From assembly GCF_000372725.1 (NCBI RefSeq), contig NW_005200146.1, positions 97,774-161,773 of the forward strand: a stretch of 64,000 nt of DNA, written 5' to 3'. The stretch is from Emiliania huxleyi CCMP1516. Taxonomy: Eukaryota > Haptophyta > Isochrysidales > Noelaerhabdaceae. The position numbers were made by a program, and so were the translations under genes. Of this stretch, positions 11,455 to 21,859 are shown piece by piece; positions within the stretch are counted from its first letter, which is position 1; each line of letters starts with the position of its first letter. Below the pieces are notes generated by a model. That model was not told the origin of the DNA. It did not search any database and was given only the letters and a program-made list of their open reading frames with translations.

Positions 11455-11897
11455 GAGTGGCCGCCGCCTTGACTGAGCCGCGTCACACACCTTCCCGGCG
11501 GACTGCCTGCGTGTGACTGTGCGTGCCGCGCGTGCGCCGCTCTGCGCCGGGCGGCCCGTGTGCCGTGCTGACGTCCCCGCGCCGCGCCCGCCCACACCCC
11601 GCGCGCTCGAGAGCCTGTCTCTCTCTGTCTCTCTCTCTCCACCTCCCTTCCTCGGCTTTCTCCTCCCGGTGGGAGTCGGGGTTCCGTACTTCAGTTAGTT
11701 AGGTAGGGAAACGAGCACTGTGCTCCCGTTCGAGTTAGCCCGCGTGACTGTGCCTCTGTTCACTTTGTTTGATTTGTCACTTTCTTTGGTGCCGGTGTCG
11801 GGCCTCTTCGGTGAGAGACGTGGGTTGACTCCTGTGTGTATCGCGCGCGGGCAGGCAGCGCGGTGATATTTCTTCCTGAGAAGTGTGTTGCAAAAAA
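11455..11897. other. Intergenic: sdhD 3' region and exostosin 5' region
   Basis: No gene seen. It has a short TCTCTC-rich run (~11615-11640) and a T-rich stretch (~11750-11800) upstream of the next start. No promoter element can be named with confidence. Confidence 0.4.
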
Positions 11898-13713
11898 ATG
11901 CGCCCGCCGACCATGCCGTGCTCTGTGAGAGCAGCGCCGAAGCAGGACTGCGCCAGCTTGCCGCGGCCGCGGCTCTACCTCTACCCTGAGTGCATCGGCA
12001 CGCCGCCGTGGCAGGCGGCCGACTCGGCGCGACTTAACTGGCTGTGGCTCGCGCTGCGCAAGTCTGAGTACCGTGTCACCGACGGTGCATGCGCCGACTT
12101 CTTTTTCCTCTCGAACTACCGCTCGGCCACAAAGTCTTCGGAGCGCGTCGCCACCCTGCTCAACAAGGTGGCCGCCGCCTACCCGTACTGGAACGCGACG
12201 TCACGCAGGCACCTCATCCTCATGCCGTGCGACCACGGGCCGGGCGACTGCATGTGGAAGCGGAATCGCGCCGTCTTTACCGGTGTGCCCGACACTGCGA
12301 ACGGCCTCCCGGGCGCGGCGATGCCGTTCAGCTCCCCCTCGCGGAGGAGCCTCGGCTTCGTCACGTACAACGGCGACCCTGGCCGTTGGAATGTCTTTGC
12401 GCCGGGCCTCGATGTCCGGCTGCCTTCGCACGAGATGCATGAGTGCGGTCCTTTCTGTGGGCTGCACCGGCTGCCACCGAAGGCGCGCCTCGCGGCGCTG
12501 CGACGCCACTCGCCGTGGTACGACGGCCGAATGCCCGCGCAGAGGTCATCCCGTGAGGGAGCGTGCGCCTCGGCCGCCGCAAGCGGCGCGTGGCTCTCCG
12601 CGCCGCGCCGCATAGAGCTCTTCTTCGCCGGGCGCCCATATCTCGCCACATCTCGCCACATCTCCCCACATCCCCCCACATCTCCCACATCTCGCCACAT
12701 CTCGCCACATCTCCCCACATCTCCCCGCATCTCCCCACATCTCCCCGCATCTCCCCACACCTCCCCGCATCTCCCCACATCTCCCCGCAAAACTCGACGA
12801 ACAACACTGAACAGGCGCATCCCAAAGGGCGGCCCGCGCGGCGACGTCTTTCGCCATCACCACGCACGCGAGCGATTCGTGCTGATCGATTCGGCGCATG
12901 AGGTGTGAAGAGCCGCTGTTCACACCTCGCTCTTCACGCCGCAGCACCGCCTTTTCACCGCTGGAGGTGTGAAGAGCATCTGTTCACACCTCGCTCCTCA
13001 GCAGAGAACGTCCAGCCGGCGGGTTTCGGCCGCCAGCGACGCCCTGCTGCCAAACCGGAGCAGCCGAGCAGACTGGTTCCCAGCAGCGATGGCCGACTCT
13101 GAGTTCTGCCTCTCGCCCCTCGGCGCGAACGCTGCCACACCCACCCACGGGACTGAACTGGGTTCGATCCTCTGGAGGTGTGGTACTAGGCACGAACGAG
13201 GGGGACTCGGACCGCTTCCTGCCGGCGCTGCTCTCGGCTGCATCGGACACGTACATCCAAGCAGGACACGTCCATGACAGGTTCGAGACATGTGCACAGG
13301 CGCTGCTCTACGGCTGCATACCTGTCTTCAGCCTGGCGGACGAGGCGCGGCCCGTCGAATAGCCACCGCACCACCCACGGGGCTGAACCCAAACTGGGTT
13401 CGATCCTCTGGAGGTATGGTACTAGGCGCGGCCTTTCGAAGAGGTGGTGCCGTGGGACTCCTGCTCGCTGCGCGTGCACGAAACGGACCTGCCCCGGCTG
13501 CACACCATCCTCGCAAGCATCTCGCGGGCGCAGCGGGCGAGTATGCGCCGCGCGATGTGCGGCGTTTGGCCCGCGATGCTGTGGACCCGACTCGGTTTCG
13601 CAAGCTCCCGCCCCCGTGGCGAGGGCTACCTCGGCGAGAGTGGGCGCGCGGACGCGCTCGCCACGTTTATGGCGGTGCTGCGCCGCAGGGTAGAGGCGGA
13701 CGCGTCGACATGA
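11898..13713 (+). CDS. Exostosin-family (GT47-like) glycosyltransferase, five exons
   Basis: The exons 11898-12631, 12815-12902, 13002-13122, 13190-13344 and 13426-13713 keep one reading frame and give 461 residues. The N-terminal part has RLYLYPE followed by an ADFFFLSNYRS...PYWNATSRRHLILMPCDHGPGDC block, matching the exostosin pattern of a strand then '...yPyWnRs.GrdHf'. The C-terminal part has DSEFCLSPLG, NEGDSDRF and ALLYGCIPVF, the donor-binding side of GT47 proteins. No clear signal anchor is visible, so the N-terminus may be incomplete. Introns 1, 3 and 4 are GC-AG and intron 2 is GT-AG. Intron 1 is made of ATCTCCCCAC-type arrays. Intron 2 is two copies of a GTGTGAAGAG...TTCACACC element. 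Introns 3 and 4 are copies of one short CACCCACGG element. The likely role is Golgi glycan synthesis. Confidence 0.72.
12632..12814 (+). repeat. Intron 1 of the exostosin gene: ATCTCCCCAC array, GC-AG
   Basis: The 183-bp intron begins GCGCCCAT and ends AACAG. The downstream exon begins GCGCATCC, so the intron's first bases resemble the sequence after it. Most of it is ~16 copies of ATCTCCCCAC/G or ATCTCGCCAC, the reverse complement of the GGGGAGAT arrays seen elsewhere. Removing it restores the frame ...FFAG-RIPKGGPRGDVF. Confidence 0.7.
13123..13189 (+). repeat. Intron 3 of the exostosin gene: short CACCCACGG element
   Basis: This is a 67-bp GC-AG intron. The left edge GGCGCGAACG and the sequence across the right edge GGCACGAACG form a near-perfect direct repeat. 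The element core is CACCCACGGGACTGAAC...GGTTCGATCC...GGTGTGGTACTAG. Splicing gives SPLG-TNEGDSDRF. Confidence 0.75.
13345..13425 (+). repeat. Intron 4 of the exostosin gene: second CACCCACGG element
   Basis: This is an 81-bp GC-AG intron with the same core as intron 3 and a GGTATGGTACTAG end. The direct repeat GCGCGGCC starts the intron and also starts the next exon (13426). Splicing gives ADE-ARPFEEVVPWD. Confidence 0.78.
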
Positions 13714-13970
13714 AGAAAAAGATTGGGCGCACAAGCGACTCTTATTGTCGGTCTCTTCTCTCTTGCTAGAGCCGTAGAGCTAGAGGGGGAGCACTTACCA
13801 CTTTCGCATCGCACCTACGACCTCTCCTCAGAGGCGACAACGATGGAGACGAGGGAAGGGAGCGACGAACGCGCACAGAGGATGAGCATATAATCTGGGA
13901 CGACGCAGCGGAGGGGATACAGGCGAGGGAATCGAGGGAATATGTGCAGCTGCTAGCAATCCTCGGATCT
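13714..13970. other. Intergenic
   Basis: No gene or repeat recognised between the exostosin stop and the hairpin array. Confidence 0.4.
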
Positions 13971-13974
13971 TGGG

Positions 13975-14293
13975 TACGATTGTGAGCGCCGCCGCTCATA
14001 GTCCTACAAGATGTAGGATTGCGAGCGCTACTGCTCGCAATCGGAGGCATGTTGCTAGGATTGCGAGCAGTGCTGCTCGCAATCCTAGACTTTGCTCGGA
14101 TTGCGAGCGCGCTGGTAGTAGTCGTAGGCGTCACCAGTCACCTTGGGAGCGGAGCTGCTCTTAGTCCTAGAAGATGTAGGATTGCGAGCGTGGGTGCTAG
14201 CAATCGCACAGAGATGCTACGATTGCGAGGAGTGCTGCTCACAATCCTTCGACTTCTAGGATTGAGAGCGAGGCTGCTCTCAATCCTTCCGGT
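13975..14293. repeat. Tandem array of ~40-bp imperfect palindromes
   Basis: About eight consecutive units occur, most of the form (T)AGGATTGCGAGC - 5 to 8 nt - GCTCGCAATCCT plus a short AT-richer linker. The best unit is ~14056-14088. Arms vary by compensating or single changes (GGATTGAGAGC / GCTCTCAATCC at ~14259). The array ends ~100 bp before the ATG at 14393. Confidence 0.85.
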
Positions 14294-15384
14294 CTAGAAA
14301 AGAAGGTTCACCCTCGCTGGGCCGTAAGCCGTTGCAACCGTTACGGCGTGCGTGGAGTCGATCTTTTGCGCCTGCAGCCCTGACAGGCCAGGATGAATGC
14401 GCGGCGGCGCGCCGCGCAGAGCCGCGTCGGACCTGCGGCCGTGCACCTTTTGCAGCTGCTGGCGTTGCTTGGCGCCGGAATCTGCACTTTTCCGGTGTGG
14501 GCTGTTCTGTTCGTGGTGGTCCTCGCACCGCCCATCGCCCTTGGGCTTGGCAGCTCCGATGCTGCAGTCGGTTTGCCACGCGCGTGGCTCCGCTGGCGCC
14601 GTACGTTCCCGCTGGTCCTCTTGATGATTCTCTTCGTCGATCTGCCGCTCGCTCTGTTTCTTTCTCTCTACTGTGCCCTCGGGCTTTGCATCTTGACACC
14701 GGCGCTTCGGGTCGTCTTCGAAGCGCGTCGCGCGCTGTGTGGCATCCCCGGCCGCGGCCGACGAGCGCCGCCCTCCGTGTCCCGCCCCGTGTCCCCCGCT
14801 CCGCAGCCCGTCGCTCGTCCGCGCGGGGCATCCATCTGTGAGGCTCACGAGGATGCTACCCGCTACCGCGAGCCCGCATCGATCTGGGCGGCGCTCGAGG
14901 GTGATGGCGATAAGGTCCGGGCGGGCGACGTGCGGCTTCTCAGCCTCGCGTGGCTCATGGCGCTTGCTGACAAGGGCGGCGTGCTGCAGCGGCGGCAGGA
15001 CCTTCCCGAGGAGGCATTCGTCAGCGCTTCCCGCCTGAGGCAGATTGAGGCCGGCGCCAAGCGCACGCCAGACTGGGCCGGATTCGAGAGACGAGTGATA
15101 GAAGCTGCCCAGGGCGGCGGGCTCTTCGCACTTGTGGGCAGCCTCTTCCGGACCAGGCGCAACGTCGACAACCTCCTCCCCATCGTCGCCGTGAGCTACT
15201 GCTGGCTTGAGGCAGCCCATCCCGATCGGGACGGTCAACAGCTGCGGCTGCTGTGCGAGGGGGACGGGGAGGGCGACAGCGACGTCGAGGTTGACGCAAC
15301 CGTATCGAGAGCGCCACCCAAAAGGAGGCGGACAGCCATGGAGGTCACCGAATGGAGGGCGAACGGCACGATACGAAAAGGCAG

Positions 15385-15905
<521 letters not shown>

Positions 15906-16322
15906 ACCTTACCTTACTCGCCAGAGAAGAAAGGGCGATCAGCAAGTAGCACCTCGACGGGGCGGCCTGTGCAGCATTGTTCGCATCCCCCCCTAGCAGC
16001 CGCTCGTCGGTGGGTGCGAGACCCGGGAGCGGCGCGAATGTGGTCTCTCGCGCGGGCCTCTGGTCAATGCTGGCGCCGGGGAGGGTGGGCAAAGCAGCCA
16101 CGTCGCATGCGAGAAGCACTAGTGCAATGATGCTTCTCATGGAAGCGGTGCGGCGGTGCATTGCCGTGTGTGTGACCGGGCGCGGCCTGTACCCCGCCCG
16201 CAGCTGGGAGTGGGCCCGTTGATGATGCGTAACGGTCGGTAACAATAACGGGCATTGACTCAAAAAAATCGCTCCTCTTCGAGAATCGTAAAAAAGAATT
16301 CACGCATCCTCCTGGAAAAAAC

Positions 16323-18176
16323 ATGGCCACGCGCCCCCACACCCCGCCGTGCCGCCCCTCCTCGCCGCCGCTCTCGCGCGAGATGGCTGAGATGGCTGAC
16401 CACGTAGCGGCGGTTTGTCGAGGTGACGAAGTGGCGGTGCGTGTGTGGCTTGAGGGTGGCGGGCGAGCGAACGCCACCCGCGAGCGTCGGGGCGAGGATG
16501 GCGAGGTGACTACTGGCGTAACGCTGCTGATGGACGCCGCCCTCGAAGGCCACGAGCGGGTGGTCGAGGTGCTGCTGCAGCACGGCGCGGAGGCCAACGA
16601 GCAGGACAGCGGCGGCTGGACCGCGCTGATGTGGGCCGCCGCCCAAGGCCACATTCGCTTGGTCGAGCTGCTGCGGCGGCATGGCGCTGATGCAGAGATG
16701 CGATGTAATGACGGTGGCACCGCACTGACGCGCGCCGCCCTCAACGGCCACGAGCTGGTGGTCGACTTGCTGCTACGGCACGGCGCGGAGATCAATGCGC
16801 AGGACAACGATGGTGAGAACGCACTGATGTGCGCCGCCGGCAACGGCCACCTCCCCGTCGTGCGCTGTCTACTGCAGGCGGGCGCAGACACAAAGGCACG
16901 CTCTGCGGATGGCAAGTCCGCGCTGCAATACGCCAAGGACGCGGCCAAGCTGGCTACTGACGACGCCAGTGCTCCTGAAACGGACCACGCCGGGTGCGTG
17001 CGCGCTCTCACGGAGCACGCAGCGGCACTGAGGGAGGCGGAGGCGGCAAAGAAGGCGGCAGAGAAGGCGCTCGAGGCCAAGGGGCGGCGCGAGCAGCGCG
17101 AGCGGGAGGAGGCGGTGGCGGCGCGAGAGCGCGAGCAGGCTGCGCGCCGGCGCGAAGCAGAGCGAGAGGCGCGCGAGGCGCGCCGGGCGGCGGATGGGGC
17201 GGCGCTCGAGGAGCAGAGGCGAGCGATTGCGGCGGAGGCGGAGGCGAAGCTGGCTGCTGAGCGAGCGGCAGCAGAGGAGACGCTGCGGGCGAGGGAGGCG
17301 GAGAGGCGAGCAGCAGAGGAGGCGCAGCTTGCGGAGCAGCGGGTGGCGGCGGCGGCGCGCAAAGCCGCTCAGGCGGAGGCGGAGCGGCGCGAGAAGGAGG
17401 CCGCCAACAGGAGGGCGGAGGAGGAGAAGGCGAGGCGGCGCGCAAAGGCGGCGGAGGCAACTGCAGCCAAGAAGGAGGCCAAGGAGAAGAACAATAAGGC
17501 CAAGAAGGCGCCGCCTGCCTTCAAGCTCGAGGAGGAGCGGAGGGCGAAGGCTGCGGCAGAGGCTCGCGCACAGGAGGAGAGGGCGGCGCAGCTGGCTGCT
17601 GAGCAAGAGGCTGCGAGGCGGGCGGAGCGGGAGGCGGCGGAGCTAGCGGGTGCGGCGGAGCAGGCGGCGCTGCGCGAGGCTGCAGAGCTGGCAGAGGCGC
17701 TGCGCCGGTCAGAGAGAGATGCGGAGGAGGAGGCGCTGGCGCGTCAGGTGTCGCGGTGCGAGGAGGCGGTGAGCAGCGAGTCGACCGGCGGCGGCGGGGA
17801 CCTGATGCAGCGTGTCCAGCGGCTGGAGGCCAGCTTGGGCGCGGCGATCGAGGGTGGCCTCGAGGAGCGGGTCAGCGCGATCGAGCGCTTGATCGGGCCA
17901 GAGGCGGGAGAGGCGGCGGAGCAGCATCTGCCAGTCACTGAGCCGCTTGCTGCCGTCTCACTAGCGGACGCCGGCCTCGACACGGGGCGGCCGGCTGCCC
18001 CCGAGTCCACGATGGGGGGCGAGACCACGTGCATCGTGTGTTTCGCGAGAGTCAAGTCGCATGCTGCGGTCCCGTGCGGACACTTGTGCGCTTGCGGGCC
18101 ATGCTCTGAGCTGATGCAAGAGTGCCCGTATTGCCGCGAGCCAGTGATGATGTGGATGGTCCCGCGTCCGGTCTAG
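16323..18176 (+). CDS. Ankyrin-repeat, coiled-coil, RING-finger protein (putative E3 ubiquitin ligase)
   Basis: A single 617-residue frame opens with ATG after a short A-rich leader. Residues ~60-213 hold four to five ankyrin repeats (e.g. GWTALMWAAAQGHIRLVELL, GGTALTRAALNGHELVVDLL). Residues ~230-470 are an Ala/Glu/Arg-rich coiled coil. The C-terminus (~569-606) is a C3HC4 RING of the XIAP/BIR type: CIVC - 11 - CGH - LCAC - GPC - 6 - CPYC. Such proteins pair a target-binding ankyrin face with E2 recruitment. No intron is visible, unlike most neighbours. The long Ala-rich part is high-GC and could be repeat-expanded. Confidence 0.85.
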   Translation: MATRPHTPPCRPSSPPLSREMAEMADHVAAVCRGDEVAVRVWLEGGGRANATRERRGEDGEVTTGVTLLMDAALEGHERVVEVLLQHGAEANEQDSGGWTALMWAAAQGHIRLVELLRRHGADAEMRCNDGGTALTRAALNGHELVVDLLLRHGAEINAQDNDGENALMCAAGNGHLPVVRCLLQAGADTKARSADGKSALQYAKDAAKLATDDASAPETDHAGCVRALTEHAAALREAEAAKKAAEKALEAKGRREQREREEAVAAREREQAARRREAEREAREARRAADGAALEEQRRAIAAEAEAKLAAERAAAEETLRAREAERRAAEEAQLAEQRVAAAARKAAQAEAERREKEAANRRAEEEKARRRAKAAEATAAKKEAKEKNNKAKKAPPAFKLEEERRAKAAAEARAQEERAAQLAAEQEAARRAEREAAELAGAAEQAALREAAELAEALRRSERDAEEEALARQVSRCEEAVSSESTGGGGDLMQRVQRLEASLGAAIEGGLEERVSAIERLIGPEAGEAAEQHLPVTEPLAAVSLADAGLDTGRPAAPESTMGGETTCIVCFARVKSHAAVPCGHLCACGPCSELMQECPYCREPVMMWMVPRPV

Positions 18177-19594
18177 ATTTGTAGATGTACCTCACGGCTC
18201 ACGCACGCTCTCGAGTCTCATCTCATACGGGTATCCGATCTCGTTAAGTTCGTTTACTGAAATGGACAAGAACAAGCTTCGTGTGTGCCTCACTTCCCAC
18301 ACCTTCCTCTTCTGTGCTCCTGATCCGCCTCCCCTCTCCCGCGGCTCTCCGACCTCTGTCCAGCTGCAGCTCCCCAGGCGCAAGGCTGGGGTTTACCGGT
18401 ATCTAGGTGCTTTTCACTATCTGCAGATAGTGCAAAAACGGTGCCAGATAGGTATCTGGTTGCTCTTTTCCGCGATTTTTTACAAGCAGATTTCTGGTTG
18501 GTATCTGGGGTCCTGCCGTTGTCCCGTCGTGTGGCTGTGGGCCGACCGGCCGGATTTTTGCGGGTGGTGAAGAAGAAATCTTCCGGGTGGTGAAAGGCCC
18601 GAAAAAGTATTCTTCACTCAGCATTCACACAGCTCAACTTTACCGGCATCATGAAGGAGGTCGCGCCCGCCGATTCGACCCCGGTGCTCGCCAAGCTGCA
18701 GAAACGAGCTTTTAGTGGCTATAAGCATAGGAACTGAGATGCGCGCGGAGCGCGCTGGTGACCTGGACATACGCGCGGAGCGCGCTAGCTGGACACCCGC
18801 GCGGAGCGCGCCGGCTAGATACCGCGGAGCAAGAGCAAATCAACACAACCGTTCGAATGCTGACGCCGCAAGTCGCTGCCGCCGGCTGCCAAAGTGCGCC
18901 TGGATTGCTCAGCAGCACAAGCTTCCACGGAGCCAGCGAGCGGCGAGCGACATTGCCTTCACTGAGCCGGACCGCGACATGTCGGCGGTCAAACTTGTAA
19001 AATATGGTGCGATAGCCGAGGTAGCTCCGGCGGACGTGAGAGCACGGCCTGACGATCAAGCACGAGAGTGACGAACGGAGGCGCAGATAACTGGCGGCGA
19101 ACTCACTGCTGATACCTACCTGCTGGAGCTGCGGAAGATGCAGTAGCACTGCTGCAGAGCACGCGCGGAGCGCGCCGCTGGAAAGCACGGGGTTTTGAAT
19201 TCATTTATGAGGGGGCGTGGCATTGTAATACGTAAAAAGATTTCTTGTTGGTTATTGAGGGAGTGTGTTGTTTGGATCTTATTACTTAAATCTCTCTCTC
19301 TAAAACTTGAAAAAACACACGGCGGGACTGGCGCGCACTGGCACTAACACGAATAGTCCTCTGGTGAGCATGCGGAATCGACCCTATCCAGTGCTCAAGT
19401 GCTCAAGTGCTCTTGCGAGGTGTGAACAGAGCAGCCAGGCCGGGAGAGGTGGGGGTACATGGGCTTGAGCACGGCGAGGTGGGGGTACATGGGCTTGAGC
19501 ACGGCGAGGTGGGGTACATGGGCTTGAGCACGGCAGCACGGCCAAATCCACGGGGCCAGCGCTCTAGCGTCTACTAGACGCGGAGACAACGAGT
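18177..19594. other. Intergenic region with several small repeats
   Basis: GCGCGGAGCGCGC occurs three times at ~18738-18812 and again at ~19159. A 29-bp unit with GGTGGGGGTACATGGGCTTG is repeated three times (~19448-19535). The region 19325-19400 carries the dispersed GGGACTGGCGCGCACTGGC repeat followed by a segment (ATGCGGAATCGACCCTATCC) whose reverse complement lies at ~4648-4667. No gene recognised. Confidence 0.5.
19448..19535. repeat. Three tandem copies of a 28-29-bp unit
   Basis: Each copy contains GAGGTGGGG(G)TACATGGGCT then TGAGCACGGC. The third copy lacks one G. Confidence 0.85.
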
Positions 19595-20644
19595 ATGCGG
19601 CCCATTTGCTGGACGTCTTCCATCGTGGCGGTCGTCGCCGTGCTGGTCGTGTGCAGCAAACGGGCTGTTCCGAGCAGGGGCCTGCAGCCTCGCTCTCTCG
19701 CACCATCCGGCCTCCCGGAGCGCACAAGCGACCCCGGCAAGGCCTTTGAGCTCGCACGGGAGCAAGGCGCCTCCATACTCACCGGCGTTGACATGAGCGC
19801 AGCGGGCGTCTCGGACGCTTCCTTTCGTGTGTTTGGTGAGGCGTTGCTCGCAGTTCAGGCGCCGGTGCACGTTGGCACCAACAACTTTGGGTTCAAAGGA
19901 GGCACACCGATCACCAATCTGGAGGCGCGACCTGCGCACGTTGACACCATCGTGCAGTATCGCGTTGAGCCGTACGAGGCGCCAGACTTCTTTATGCTCT
20001 GTGCGCGCAGGCCGTCTCCGGGTGGTGAGTCATTCCTCACGAGCCTGCGCGCCGCCGTCCGCCGCATGCCTGCAGAGCACCGGAAGCACATCGATCGCCT
20101 CTCGATCGTGCAACGCATCCAACTGCCGCCGGATTACGACCGGCTCAGCGACAACAGCACCGATCGCACGCAGGCACAGCAGTCGGAACACGCGGCGCCA
20201 GCACCGACCGATCGCGTCGAGCGGTTCGTCGTTCCAAATCCTATCGCCGGCCAAAGGCCGGCGATCCGAATCTCCTCCTTCTCCGACGCCGACGCCCTGC
20301 TGGCGGCTCTCGAGACCGAGGAAGCGCCGCCCGTGCGCCCGCTGCCGACATCGTTGAGGCCGGACTTCGACATGCAGACCGTGATGCATTTTCTCCGCGC
20401 TGTGGCCGCCGAGACCGCCGAGGCGGCTCGCTTCCGGCTCGAGGAGGGCGAGTGTGTGGTGGTGGACAACTTCCTGACGGCGCACGGCCGCGAGGCCTAC
20501 ACTGACCTCGGCCGCGCCATGTGGCAGGTGTGGGCGTGGACGAACGAGTCGCTCGCGGTGCCGCCGGCCGCCGGGCCCAACCGGGAGTGGCTCAAGCGCC
20601 CCCCCACGAGTGGTCACGCAGCGGCGAAGGACGAGGTAGAATAG
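19595..20644 (+). CDS. TauD/TfdA-type (clavaminate-synthase-like) 2OG-Fe(II) dioxygenase
   Basis: The frame is 349 residues, ATG to TAG, without visible introns. A hydrophobic start (~8-20) may be a signal or anchor. The probable iron site is present: H115-x-D117 (ARPAHVDT), followed by the GGESFL loop (cf. GGdT in TauD), and the distal His at ~297 in VVVDNFLTAHGREAY, with a following Arg. About 75 residues around 190-260 are loop-like insertion. Family members hydroxylate small molecules with 2-oxoglutarate; the substrate is unknown. A broken duplicate of its C-terminal end lies at ~21607. Confidence 0.72.
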   Translation: MRPICWTSSIVAVVAVLVVCSKRAVPSRGLQPRSLAPSGLPERTSDPGKAFELAREQGASILTGVDMSAAGVSDASFRVFGEALLAVQAPVHVGTNNFGFKGGTPITNLEARPAHVDTIVQYRVEPYEAPDFFMLCARRPSPGGESFLTSLRAAVRRMPAEHRKHIDRLSIVQRIQLPPDYDRLSDNSTDRTQAQQSEHAAPAPTDRVERFVVPNPIAGQRPAIRISSFSDADALLAALETEEAPPVRPLPTSLRPDFDMQTVMHFLRAVAAETAEAARFRLEEGECVVVDNFLTAHGREAYTDLGRAMWQVWAWTNESLAVPPAAGPNREWLKRPPTSGHAAAKDEVE

Positions 20645-21568
20645 GCCGGAGCTGTAGAAAATTGTTGGCTGTATTTATTTATGTCGAGTATGCAAATGGA
20701 GTGCCACAGAGCACACCCCGGACCTCCGGACGGCGGTGGGCGGACGTCGATCAGAGTCTCTCACCGCACACGCCGACAAGTGACGAAGTCCGTGTGGCAC
20801 ACAGAAAGAGAAGGAGGTGTGTAAGAGTCGGCCGGAAGAAGGCTCAGCATGGTGGCTTGCATGGTATGTCAGTGCCGCTCAGACCAGGTAGCCGCGCGTG
20901 TCGGAGAGATAGCCTGATACGCCCGGATGGATGGGATCCCCGCCCAGAAGAAAAGATGCCGCCCCGTAGGTTGCAGCCTATATAGAAAGAAAGAAAACAG
21001 ATAACCCAGGGGAGGGATGGGAGTGTGGTGCTAGCCGTCGCCCACCCTTGGGCCCTTGGGCGTCTGCCTCGTCCTGTCTCTCTTCGCAGTCCCTCGCCGA
21101 TTCTCGCTGCAACCTTCATGCCACCTCGCGGTCGTCCCACTCTCGTCGTTCTCTCTCCTGTTTGAAAAAGAAAGAAAACAGACAACCCAAGGGCGATCTC
21201 GGGTCGCGCCGCGCAATCTCGGGCGATCTCGCGCTGTCTCGGGGCCACGCACACACACACACACACACACACACCGCCGCGCGCACGCACGCGGCCAGTC
21301 TCCGCGCACGCGCCGCGCAGCGGCACACTTGCTCAAAAAAAGAAAGAGACTGGCTGGAGTCAGGGCTCGCGTGTGAGTGAGTGACAGTGAGTGAGTGAGT
21401 GAGTGAGTGAGTGAGTGAGTGAGTGAGTATACGAAACCACGACGACACACACCAGTCGACTCGCATCGCCATCGGAGCATCGGTTGCCTCCATGAACGGC
21501 GGAGCTATTCTCTCGCGCACGACTCTCGCGTCCACACCACACCTGGCTCCAACGTGGACACGCCCATA

Positions 21569-21606
<38 letters not shown>
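20645..21606. other. Intergenic region with simple repeats
   Basis: Holds two copies of the GAAAGAAAACAGATAACCCA-type repeat (~20990 and ~21170); (CA)n runs at ~21248-21275 and ~21570-21605; and a (GAGT)n run at ~21376-21428. No gene recognised. Confidence 0.5.
21376..21428. repeat. (GTGA)n microsatellite
   Basis: About 12 copies of the tetranucleotide, with one GTGACA interruption near 21385. Confidence 0.95.
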
Positions 21607-21609
<3 letters not shown>

Positions 21610-21740
21610 GACCTGGGCCGCGCACTGTGGCAGGTGTGTGGGTCTGGAGCAACGCCTCACTCGCTGTGCCCGACAACCCAGGACCGTCGCGTCGCTGGGT
21701 GCGCCACCCGCGTGTGCCGACGCCGCAAATTGACGCGGAC
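21607..21740 (+). pseudogene. Frameshifted duplicate of the dioxygenase C-terminal end
   Basis: The sequence parallels ~20500-20600. ACCTGGGCCGCGC-CTGTGGCAGGTG matches the DLGRAMWQVW segment of the gene at 19595. A two-base GT expansion (CAGGTGTGTGGG versus CAGGTGTGGGCG) shifts the frame before the WSNASLAVP-equivalent. Similarity ends near ...AGGACCGTCGCG. The rest of the dioxygenase is absent here. Confidence 0.55.
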
Positions 21741-21859
21741 GGGCCGGTCCCGCTCAGCAAGCCAAGGCATCGCCAGCATCGCCAGCATCGCCGGAGGGCA
21801 GGCATCGCCGCTGGAGGTGTGCCAGGTCGAGGAGAGAACCGACGCGCCGACGGCTCGTG

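Noticed and set aside
13140..13185. tRNA gene from the GGTTCGATCC B-box-like string
   Set aside because: There is no A box, acceptor stem or anticodon arm, and the sequence lies inside a spliced intron. It is kept only as a hint about the element's origin.
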